Assembly (NCBI GenBank): GCA_900642245.1
Contig: CAAAJI010000581.1
Span: 23,610 to 35,013 of the forward strand
DNA length: 11,404 nt
Direction: 5' to 3'
Origin: Fragilaria radians
Taxonomy: Eukaryota > Bacillariophyta > Fragilariophyceae > Fragilariales > Fragilariaceae
A program made the position numbers and the translations under genes. A model generated the notes under the pieces. It did not search any database. It was not told the origin of the DNA and worked only from the letters and a program-made list of their open reading frames with translations. Each line of letters opens with the position of its first letter. Within the stretch, counting starts at the first letter, position 1. This document shows, piece after piece, positions 1 through 7,934 of the stretch.

Positions 1-479
1 ATTTCTTCCTTTTTCTTCTCTCTGAAGCATTGGATTATTTCAACAAACCTTTACATAATCAATAGGACCAGACCGAAATGAAAAAACTTTCTCATAACAC
101 TTACACTATCAATCCATCCTAGAACAGTGCAATTTCCTTGACCTGTCTTGATACAGGCGATATGGTGCACCAGTAAACACGGCTCTTCACTCAGCAAAAG
201 GACAATCGTGATCAAGCCATGAAACACCTTGGCAGTAATGTACTAGAAACTATGGAAAAGGGCATAATCATGAGAACAATATATATCCCATATCACTCAC
301 GTGCTAGGCAGATGCTGACTTCTGTTGTGCTGTGGACAAGAAAATGAAAATTGTAAGCCTGATGCATCGTGATTATCAAACGGACCAAACCATTCTACAT
401 AGGATGTCTTTTTATCATCTTGCACACTTTGACAAGGCGGATGTCGCCAGGGTACACAAAGTTTCATCAAGTCCACAAG
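1..479. other. No recognisable gene (left edge)
   Basis: I see no gene I can name here. On the + strand from about 200 to 346 there is an open stretch reading DQAMKHLGSNVLETMEKG and ending at TGA. It lies upstream of Copia-like RT remains on the same strand and could be more of that element, but I do not recognise it. An ORF on the opposite strand (297-491) has no family features. Confidence 0.3.
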
Positions 480-695
480 CATAAAGTGCAACTATGGAAT
501 TCAAGTTCCCAAAGGAATAAAGAGTGCTATCAGTTTAGTCAAGAAAACAGTAATAATCTAGGAGAAGAGGCTGTTAAGACAGCGTTTAACCAACATACAT
601 ATTATCATACGCTCATAGTACTTGATTCAGGGGAGAATATTCCTAATGGATATCAGAAGATTCCTGGTTCAGAGTTTGGTACACCCTATTGTTAA
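480..695 (+). pseudogene. Copia-type retrotransposon RT start, fragment
   Basis: This is the end of an open frame that stops at TAA after 692. It contains VLDSGENIPNGYQKIP, preceded by AFNQHTYYHTL. This resembles the opening of the RVT_2 reverse transcriptase of diatom-type Copia elements, where a phrase such as 'VL.DG..IP.GYQKIPYHMVFD' leads into the palm domain. Here the sequence jumps to GSEFGTPYC and stops, so the RT palm, including its catalytic YVDD, is missing. The nearest downstream coding on this strand is an RNase H remnant, which fits an internal deletion of the RT body. The family call rests on motif resemblance only. The 5' limit is approximate and the ATG at 369 is probably not a real start. 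Confidence 0.45.
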
Positions 696-780
696 AGAAT
701 CTAATCGTAATAAATCATTATATTGATTTAAGACTTCTGGCTAAAGATTTCACAAATATTTAGCAGAGCCATGACCAAGA

Positions 781-1290
781 TTGAAAATGAAAATGACTAA
801 GCATGATCCAGATCTCATCATAATTGGAAAGAATGTTCCAGCTTTTGAAGAAGCATTTCTTAGTGACCATCTTACATCAAAGAGACCAAAAATGCAGATG
901 GCTGTCTATGAGGATGCCGACCAGGGTAATGAGTATCAAGTGCGCCAATCAGATGGTATATCTAAACGTCAAGAGACGGTCGAGACTTCAACTGACGGTT
1001 CAGAACTAGTGGCATCAATCATGCCACGAGCTGATTCCAGTGGATAGCATTATGTTGAGATTATTTGATGTGGCATTGACGTTCCAGCATTGATGCTGGG
1101 GGATAACATCTAAGTGGTTTCAACTATTTCAGCTCCCTCAGTGTTTTGAAGAAAATGGATGATGCAATTTCCTTTTGTTGAGTACCTTCAGAAATTACAG
1201 GAGTAGGAAAGTATTGTGATGATCTTTGAGTTTACTAGCGGAGAGAAGACTGTCAAGAGTTTAATGTTCAAGTATTAACTACGATGATTT
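781..1290 (+). pseudogene. Copia-type RNase H fragment A, degenerate
   Basis: One frame runs from 781 through repeated stops. Readable landmarks are AVYEDADQGNEYQVRQSDG (from 901), SKRQETVETSTDGSELVAS (from 961) and, after two stops, VPALMLGDNI (about 1080-1110). In the C-terminal RNase H of Copia pol these match the order 'VYVDADH...TRRS.TG', 'SKRQ.TVE.STYGSE.VA' and 'P..L.GDN..VV', which carry acidic catalytic residues. About 17 residues seem to be missing between the first two blocks. Later frames (about 1130-1290) still hint at the terminal segment. Several in-frame stops and the deletion make it non-functional. Assignment to Copia RNase H is fairly safe; the exact ends are not. Confidence 0.65.
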
Positions 1291-1609
1291 TTGGTTACTA
1301 TTGCTGTTTCTATCTTACATCACCCCTTTTCACTTCCTTTAATCAAGCATACCTCAATTTGTTATAAAATATCATTTGGATATTAATCTTTACCATGCTA
1401 GCAAAGCTAATATTCATACTTGAATACCTTTAGTACATCATAGAGGTTCGGGAAAGAAGTTCTCAACGGTAGTTACAGCGATAAAGAATTGGCAAGATAC
1501 CCTGTAGGAAAGGAACTTATAGACTCACAATTTGCATGTAATTAAAGTTTAAAGCCGCAATTTTAATATATCTACATTATCAAACTAGCTTAATGACCAG
1601 ATTTCAGAG
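1291..1609. other. Intergenic or decayed element sequence
   Basis: This AT-rich stretch lies between two RNase H remnants on the same strand. I see no ORF with family features, no terminal repeat and no RNA gene. It may be the non-coding end of the left element, but no LTR could be recognised by eye. Confidence 0.3.
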
Positions 1610-2062
1610 AAATGGTGATAGAGATACCTTTGGATTGTGTGGATCTTGCAGCCGATTTGGAAATGTTGAGGGTAAACAAGTTTGTTATTGGGAAGCCAAA
1701 GGAAAAAACAGATTGGAATCTTTTAGTTTATGCTGATAATGAATGGGATAGACTTCAAAGAAGTGCACAAATATCATAGGTTCATCATTTGGTTGTTGGG
1801 ACTTCCAATCTTTAGGAGATCATATTGCCAACATAGTAAAGGAGGTCAAGGTTGTGAATTTTCCAATCAACATAGATCAGACAACATTTGTGCAATTATT
1901 ATGGCTGTGAATGCATCCTCAGGAGATTGTACAAGGCAAATCAATACCCGTAATAATGTCGTTCTAGAGCCTGTGGAAGATGGGTTTATCAAGATTGTCT
2001 GTATTAAGAGAAAGCATAATGACAAAAATTTCTTTACAAGAAACGTGAACAATAATATATAA
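1610..2062 (+). pseudogene. Copia-type RNase H fragment B, second lineage, frameshifted
   Basis: Three frames must be combined. The first reads GKPKEKTDWNLLVYADNEWD (about 1690-1745), like the RNase H start where an acidic residue sits in 'VYCDSDWAGD'. The second reads LGDHIANIVKEVKVVNFPIN (about 1815-1870), like the 'A.VKEIKF...LPI.I..DN' block with part deleted. The third (ending 2062) reads SSGDCTRQINTRNNVVLEP followed by VEDGFIKIVCIKRKHNDKNF and FTRNV. It matches the end of Copia pol, 'RTKHIDTRYHFVRE.VEDG.IKI.FV.S.DNDADIFTKNV'. Compared with fragment A this is a different Copia type, so it is not a simple continuation of the same element. Frameshifts make it a pseudogene. Confidence 0.6.
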
Positions 2063-3302
2063 TGGGGCATGATTATTCGGTCAAAATTTAAAAAATCAAT
2101 TAATCTATATTGCATTGAATTCCATTGAATATGTTGACCAATTACTAGAAGCAATCTGGGTTTGTTCATTCTGCCGTAAACGGTTTATCCCTATTCCAAT
2201 GATATAACAACTTCTTTGATTCCTCTGTTTAACGTATGATTTGATACATCAAACCTTTTGGCATAATTTACAATTTATGAGTAATGTAAAGTGCACTATG
2301 CCACCGATTAGGCCTGTAGATGTATCCTAATGTGGTATTGGTGATAGAAGTGTAATTTGATTAATTATAACTCTTTTTAGTTGTAGAACTTAACTGATTC
2401 AATCTTGATAACCAAAATCTTACAGTGAATCTGGAGTGCACTTTGGCACTTGTAAATAAGCCCTATTTTTGATAGGCCTATTTAACCGCACTGTTAGTTT
2501 AATTAACTAACCTAAAGGTTTAGTTAGTGCGTTGAATATTTGATGTTGGACCTTACTGTATAACCTAACTGTTTAAGTAATCATATTTCATTTTCCTTAC
2601 GTAATTCTTAGGGTAAACTATTCTGAGGTTAGTGGGTTCAAACCTCACTAATATGTTTCCTTTTATTCTTTGCAGTCCGCATATTGCAAAACAGCTCTGT
2701 TCACCATCAATATATCTTCTAACATCACTCCAATTTAAATTAGCATCGTCCTCCTTCTCACACTAGTGATCTAGAAAAGTTAAATTGTACTTTTCAAAAT
2801 GTCTAAATTTTAAAGCCGTGTTCATCACAAAAATACAGCAAGTTTGCCCTCACATTTTCCTGAAGCAAAAATAGCAAGTCACCGGATGCATGAATCTCAC
2901 GTGTCAGTGCTTTATTTATCAAGAGATTTGTGATCTAAATTGAAAAATGTCAAATGATACTGATTTTTGATTCTTCATCCACAAGTCTTTATTGAATTCT
3001 GTTGAGTCATGAGTAAAAAATCGAAAGAAAAGCAAATTAGGAGATAGTAGCATAAATGATTGAGACAAAGAGAAGGGAGAAGTTTACCTATGGAAGTAAA
3101 GAAATCAATTAAAGGAGACATTACCATAAAGGAGACAGAGTAAGAAACAGCCCCTAAGTGATTAGCTGTGCTGATTAACATGCTCCAATTCTAAACAGGA
3201 CCACAAACGAGTGAAAACTTTCCTAATCACAGCGGAAAGAAATTTTAATTTTGTAAATTAACTTCCTGAATGAATGAGAATAAGAATTCTTGCTGATAAC
3301 AG
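2063..3302. other. Non-coding stretch with small hairpins
   Basis: No ORF here looks like a gene. The minus ORF at 2975-3181 has no motif and lies just past the 3' end of the main gene, so it may overlap its 3' UTR or terminator. Visible structure includes a CCTAT/ATAGG hairpin (2462-2476), a hairpin bounded by CGCACT and AGTGCG (2487-2531), and a T-arm-like hairpin at 2632-2648. I see no polyadenylation signal I would defend. Confidence 0.4.
2582..2655 (+). other. tRNA-like fold, possible tRNA-derived relic
   Basis: A five-pair stem GTGGG/CTCAC (2632-2636 with 2644-2648, one G-T pair) encloses the seven-base loop TTCAAAC, exactly like a tRNA T-arm and B box. The seven bases right after it (TAATATG) pair at six of seven positions with CATATTT at 2582-2588, giving an acceptor stem at tRNA spacing. 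CTTAG/CTGAG (2607-2611, 2623-2627) could be an anticodon stem, but its loop is 11 bases and the D-loop GG is absent. It is not a functional tRNA as read. It could be a decayed tRNA, a tRNA-derived SINE, or chance. Confidence 0.2.
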
Positions 3303-6153
3303 CTAAGCAAATATTGTTCCTGGTACTAGATTGGTCACACTCAGAGTAATTTGGTCATCCACTGAAGCTTCCATACCATCATAATCAATAGTTGCCATTG
3401 CAGTAATTTCATTGATTACTCCATGAGTAGGGTCAACACCATTCAACACAAAGGTTCCAAATGTAAATCCAGTTGGACCAGGCTTCACATGAGTGGCATC
3501 AATGAATTCTACAGGAACACCATTTACCAGGATAGAAAAATGGATTACATCTCCAGCTGCAGGATTATTCAGAAGAGCACCCTTCAAAATATCCGAATTC
3601 TTGGCAAGAGTGGGCTTCAATCCAGTATATGGATCTGGTGTATTGTCAATCATGTCAAGACCAAAGCCGGGACGGACATCACTTTTCGATCCTACTCCAA
3701 CTGCAATTCTCTTTACTTTCAATGCATCAAGAGCGGCAAGCTCACTTGCATACTCCAATGCACCTGGCTGGTTGTCTTCGTACATATTTGTAGGCTCTTC
3801 CTTGTCCCCATCCCCAACAACATTTGGAATTCCATCGGATAAGAACATTAGAATATTATTTCTATCCTTTGGGGCTTCTTCAAAGAATGGAATAATTTTG
3901 TCTAGGGCATCATCAAAATGAGTGAATCCACCAGACCTGAGTCCTGTCAAAATCTTCAACAAATCTGGATTGACTTTTGATGCATCTTTTGGATCACAGG
4001 GCATGAACATTCCACGATATTTGGCATCAGTCGAAAATGTTGTGAGGCCTATAAGGACATTGTCATTGCCCAAGCCTGGCAAACTAGCAATCGTTTGTAG
4101 CACGGCAATGACTGCTGCAATTTCAGCATCCAATATTGTATTTGGAGCCCTATCGAAGTTTTGATCTCCTAAGGTAACGACGTCAGTTTCCTCGATGGCA
4201 TAAAACTCTCTGGCAACATAGAAACTTACCAACTGGAGTACCACCAAACACAGCACTAGTAGAGCCTGAAATATCAATGACAATACCCACGTTAAGAGGT
4301 GGATCGTATCCATCAATACCAATCTTTCCCGATGCGCAAAGTGTCGTACTTCCTGTCACTTGTCCTGTTGTTAGAGATAATCTCTGATCTTGATATCCTC
4401 CATTACCAAATTCAAGCTTTCCTGTGACGTTATTAGTTTGAGTGTCCTTGTCACAAGTTTGTGGCGATGTCTTATCATCAATCATGCGATCGTAACATGT
4501 TACTCCAGAACAAGTACAGAACCCCATAAATACGGTAGGATGGAATTGACCCGTCCGGAAGGATGGTGGACCATTGTGCCAGCATGATGTCTCAAAGTCA
4601 ATGCGAGCGGAGAACCAAGCACGATGAAATCCTTCGCACATGGCTTTCGTCATTGGGTCCCATTTCTCATCGTAAGAACAAGTCCAAGGCTTACCACAAT
4701 TGTGAATCATTTTCAACACGGAAACACTCTTCAAATCTACTACGCGACAGTCCTGGCAGTCCGTAGGATCGCGGCAGATGGGATTCCCCACGGGATCAAT
4801 GCCATATGGATTGCTATTGTCATTCCCATAGACACATCGGCTCAAAACAGATGCCTTCGACGGTTCGACTTTGGTATAGTGATGAGTCAAGAAGCCTTTT
4901 ACTCCAAGAACTCCTTCGAAATCTTTCACGCCAAGTCCATTCCATCCTGTATTAGGGTCATACTTGGATTGCTTTACAGCATCCACCAAAACTTTGTACA
5001 ACTCTGGATCCGGCTTCATGATCACAAAATGAGTATTCATTCCAAAGTTCGATCCAGTATTAGGCAGTGCGGATGGGTAGTCATTCGAATACAGTACTCT
5101 TCGCTCAGGATCCTGAAGGAAGGTGTCATAAATGTCATCCATCGGTTTCAACATGAAGGTAGTGAAGTCAACAAGAACTGTGATGAAAGTGTCGTGTTAA
5201 TATAGTTTCCAAACTTTTTAAAGTAAATGTAATTGACCAACTTACCGACTATTGGATGATTATCAAAAGTCAGAGGCCAAAGCTTCATATAATCCCTTTC
5301 TCCCGCTTCTTTGTTGATATTATCCTTGACATAACCCTCCACATCTTTAATTCCGATGGGACTTCCGAGAATCGTAACTTGATAACCTAGATCCTGCAAT
5401 ACTTTCACTCTATCGTACTCTTCATGGTTGGGACCCTTACATTTGACTGCTAAGGGATGAACGACAGCATACATTGTGGCTGTGTAGTTACTCTTAGAAG
5501 ATGTAATGTTTTTCACAGTTACCAAACGAGAGTGCCGTTCAATCGAATACTTCAATAGCGCAGCTGCATCGTAAAATGCATGACCTGATCAAAAAGTATC
5601 AATATATAGTCAATGGATATGTCATACGATATAGCTTGAGTGTATTTAAGTTGAAGAAGATGTATTTACCTGGGTCATGAGGATCGCCAGCTGGGTATCC
5701 ATCGGCAGGACAACTCGGAATAATGAGGAAATATCCAATATTCTTAGGTCCTGTGGGAAGCAAGGATCTATCACCAAGTCCTGTGTAAACAGTCTTGGGA
5801 AAGAAAAGATCTTCCCAATACTGCTTCCAGTCAGGATAGTTAAACATGGTGTTACAAAGGATTCTAGCGCTTTCCGAAAGAGCACGGTGCATCGATGAAA
5901 ACACATTTGTGTTGCCCAAAACCAATCCAGCAAGACCTATTAGAGCCCAAATAGCTTTCGTCTTACGGCTGGAGCCAAGGATAGTCCTCTCTCCCATGCG
6001 ATATGCAATCATGATGTTCAATGGCAATTGTGCATCAACGTGACACAGAAAATTAAATCGAAGATAAAAAAGTTCGCATGACTTTGGACTAGGCACAAAG
6101 TCATAATCAACTTGTAAGTAGGTTCTGGGAATCGTATTCCTTAATGCCTCCAT
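3303..6153 (-). CDS. Membrane-anchored GT8-like glycosyltransferase fused to a vWA domain (4 exons)
   Basis: Exons 6153-5670, 5584-5246, 5177-4230 and 4168-3303 join in frame (2637 nt, 878 aa, stop TAG). Residues 67-84 (AIWALIGLAGLVLG after a basic GSSRKTK) form a type II signal anchor. Residues 163-470 are a GT8-like nucleotide-sugar transferase: HAFYDAAALLKYSIERHS, VKVLQDLGYQVTI, LKPMDD (284-289), the FLTHHY histidines (371-375), and CQDC plus CGKPWTC. The expected DxD is D278-F-T280. A Cys-rich linker (473-555) follows. The vWA domain starts near 570 with MIDAS D576-I-S578-G-S580, T673 and D702, then a beta-rich tail. N187, N194 and N524 fit N-glycosylation sequons, consistent with a lumenal face. 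The start is uncertain: the ATG at 6012 (M48) has A at -3, gives a 19-residue cytosolic tail and is shared with the right-edge copy. The acceptor sugar is unknown. Confidence 0.85.
4169..4229 (-). other. Intron 3 of the GT8-vWA gene (61 nt)
   Basis: Donor G|GTAAGT and acceptor TTAG|GA interrupt a glycine codon (residue 591), 11 residues after the MIDAS DISGS. Read unspliced, the upstream frame meets a stop shortly after the donor. Removing 61 nt restores the vWA frame. Confidence 0.85.
5178..5245 (-). other. Intron 2 of the GT8-vWA gene (68 nt)
   Basis: Donor G|GTAAGT and acceptor CACAG|TT split valine 275. Splicing joins HPIV to VLVDFTTFMLKPMDD, recreating the continuous GT8 strand and metal-site region. 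Confidence 0.88.
5585..5669 (-). other. Intron 1 of the GT8-vWA gene (85 nt)
   Basis: Donor G|GTAAAT and acceptor GATCAG|GT split glycine 162. Splicing joins the membrane-proximal stem (GDPHDP) to HAFYDAAALLKYSIERHS, the first strand and helix of the glycosyltransferase. Confidence 0.85.
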
Positions 6154-6369
6154 TTATGCTTTTCTTTCATATTGAAGTAAATTATCAGATTCCCACCTCA
6201 ATAAAACATACTCATGGGGAGAGGAATGGAGGAATCCAGAATTGTCGAGCAGACAACCATCCATTAACTGGGGTTTGTAAATCAATGTAGCTAGCAATTT
6301 GGCAGGCACTTTGTTGCAGGGGATTAAAAAATCATATTCTAGCTTCACTACTTTCCTTAATGCATTCAT
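6154..6369 (-). other. Upstream ORF in the same frame, ending TAA directly before the ATG
   Basis: This 71-codon frame begins MNALRKVVKLEYDFLIP and ends with TAA immediately followed by the ATG of the main ORF, in the same frame (216 nt = 72 codons upstream). Its start resembles the start of the main ORF (MEALRNTI...VDYDFVP). Both have GCATTAAGGAA soon after ATG and GAAAAGCAT upstream. It may be part of a tandemly duplicated 5' end, a longer ancestral reading frame broken by TAA, or 5' UTR with an upstream ORF. I cannot decide between these. No known domain is visible. Confidence 0.4.
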
Positions 6370-6380
6370 TACACCACATT

Positions 6381-6400
6381 GAAAAGCAGAAATGCTTTTC
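6381..6400. repeat. Perfect 8-bp hairpin with GAAA loop
   Basis: GAAAAGCA, GAAA, TGCTTTTC: an uninterrupted eight-pair stem around a four-base loop, just upstream of the 6369 ATG. On the + strand the loop is a GNRA-type tetraloop; on the gene strand it is TTTC. It could lie in the promoter or 5' UTR of the GT8-vWA gene. A function is not shown. Confidence 0.5.
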
Positions 6401-6982
6401 CCACCAATTGCAGAAATATTGTAACGCTAGAATACTGCTTGAAGAGGGGGGAACGGGTGCTCTTTCCTAGCTATTATGAGCTTACAAATTAATGACTATA
6501 ATCTCCCCTGGTTGCTTTTACTCCTCATTGGATTCGTTGCAAATCTTTCCATACAATATATGTCTACGGTTAGTTCACGTTGTCATGGCATTACCAAGTT
6601 ACAAGTCTCATTCCTATTATCATTAGCCTCTCTAAAATTGAAGTCACAACCAATTGAATACCTCCTGTCTCTTTTCTTTGTTCCTATCCATTATCATATG
6701 ACAGAAAGCTAGTACAAGCTTATTAAACTACACGTGACAAAGAAATTTGTTTAGGAAAGCAATCGAAACAAGAAAAATCGTAAAAATATGCATTTAGGGA
6801 TCATCCAGGTACGAGATATTTAGTGATCAAGGGATTTAGAAGAAAACAAATTTGGAATCCAGGAAACGATTTTTGAACATGCATTTATTTAAAATATTTC
6901 ATTTCAGAACACATGAGAATGTGTCTGTTGGGAGATATTTTGATTTTCACTTCTTGCCTCAACTCGAGATTATTCTCTCCTC
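6401..6982. other. Spacer between two minus-strand genes
   Basis: This lies between the stop of the helical-protein gene (6983) and the 5' flank of the GT8-vWA gene, so it should hold the 3' end of one and the promoter of the other. The + ORF at 6476-6712 is hydrophobic but lacks family features, and AT-rich DNA often gives such ORFs. No conserved promoter element was recognised. Confidence 0.4.
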
Positions 6983-7855
6983 TCATTCAATCAAAGTTAT
7001 GTGATTGTCGTGTTCATCCAAGTAATGCTCTGATTTTTATCACACACTGCCTTTTCACTGCATGTAATCAACTAATTACCTGAATACTTGGATATCATTT
7101 CCTCCTTCACAACTTCTCGGAACCACTTCAATGATTCTTTAATTCTATCCAAATTTGCATCGCCTAGCAAATACAAATGCTACTGAATCAAGAATTTCTA
7201 CACAACTTTGTCATAACGTTGAAACGTGATTTTTGTACAACACAAAATACAACCCGTAGCCTCCAGTATTTTCGAGTTGTATGTGTAGGCTACATTCACT
7301 GTCTGGTATAAAACAAAAATTACTAGTTAAAACTAAATACTACGCTACTACAGTAGATAACATGTGATGTAAAAATTTGAATTAAACGTTTCTCACCTTC
7401 ACTGCTTCACAAATTTGACTAAAGACGTTGAACAGCAGGGATCATGCTCCGCAAACTATCTGCAAGAAAACACCAAACTTGCATCCTGCAAGTTTGAAAA
7501 AAATACCTGCTCTTTCATCCTGACTTTTATCTTTGATTACCTTTAAAAATTGTAAATTAGTATTCAAATTCCTGTTTTTTGATTACCGTTTCACCTCATT
7601 TATGATATTTATAACACTTATTTGCTGTGTCGATAGCTGTTGTAGATTCATTAATTGCAGATTGGATGTGTCGTTTTGTTGTGTGAGTCCAGAAATTGCA
7701 TCCCAAATTTTTTGCTGTGGTGACACTTGAGCTTCACAAGAACCAGCTAAAAAAAGAGAATTGCCCTGCAGGCTTTCTCCCTCTGATTCCCTGCATGCAT
7801 CGCACAGACTTCTGAAGTTTTTTGAAGATATTGACTGATTTAAAGGAGAATGTTT
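6983..7855 (-). CDS. Unrecognised Gln-rich, helical protein, six exons, 5' end not visible
   Basis: Proposed exons are 7855-7595, 7540-7507, 7459-7397, 7302-7254, 7163-7080 and 7029-6983 (TGA). Introns are 54, 47, 94, 90 and 50 nt, all GT-AG; the first has a TACTAAT branch-like site. Phases agree throughout except for one extra base in exon 3 (the TTT at 7421-7423), which puts TAG between AVQRL and SQICEAVK. Exon 1 reads SLCDACRESEGESLQG, then QKIWDAISGLTQQ and NLQLMNLQQLSTQQISVINI. Later exons give VIKDKSQDERADSLRSM, TVNVAYTYNSKILEATG, DRIKESLKWFREVVKEEM and EHYLDEHDNHITLIE. Repeating hydrophobics suggest long helices or a coiled coil. I do not recognise a family. The frame upstream is closed by TAG (7858-7856), also a possible CTAG acceptor. 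Further upstream is Copia sequence, so the 5' part may be displaced or lost. It could be a recent pseudogene. Confidence 0.5.
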
Positions 7856-7934
7856 CTAGCTTTGCCAAAGAACTAAAAACTAATAAGATTGAGATAAAAT
7901 TAGTGAGGTGTGATGACGTGGGTGAGATTAATTG

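Noticed and set aside
1867..2169. Minus ORF of 100 codons
   Set aside because: Lies opposite the Copia RNase H fragment B, which explains the sequence; no family match.
2287..2443. AAAGTGCACT (2287-2296) and its reverse complement (2434-2443) as terminal inverted repeats
   Set aside because: The core AGTGCACT is itself palindromic, so the match is nearly trivial, and flanking bases do not extend the pairing.
3423..4164. Long + strand ORFs opposite exon 4 of the GT8-vWA gene
   Set aside because: They are antisense shadows of the vWA coding sequence, have no domain features, and the minus frame shows an intact MIDAS and splice-consistent frame.
4390..5205. + strand ORFs opposite exon 3, up to 193 codons
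   Set aside because: Antisense of conserved glycosyltransferase coding; no motifs of their own.
5646..6043. Alternative frames over exon 1 (both strands)
   Set aside because: Overlap the membrane-anchor exon, whose frame is supported by splice phase and by the right-edge copy.
7256..7292. GTAGCC/GGCTAC inverted repeat around one short exon
   Set aside because: Only six pairs; expected by chance and fully inside coding/intron sequence already explained.
7533..7730. + strand Cys/Phe-rich ORF
   Set aside because: Antisense of the Gln-rich exon; CAA/CAG and related codons read backward give Cys/Leu/Phe-rich peptides.
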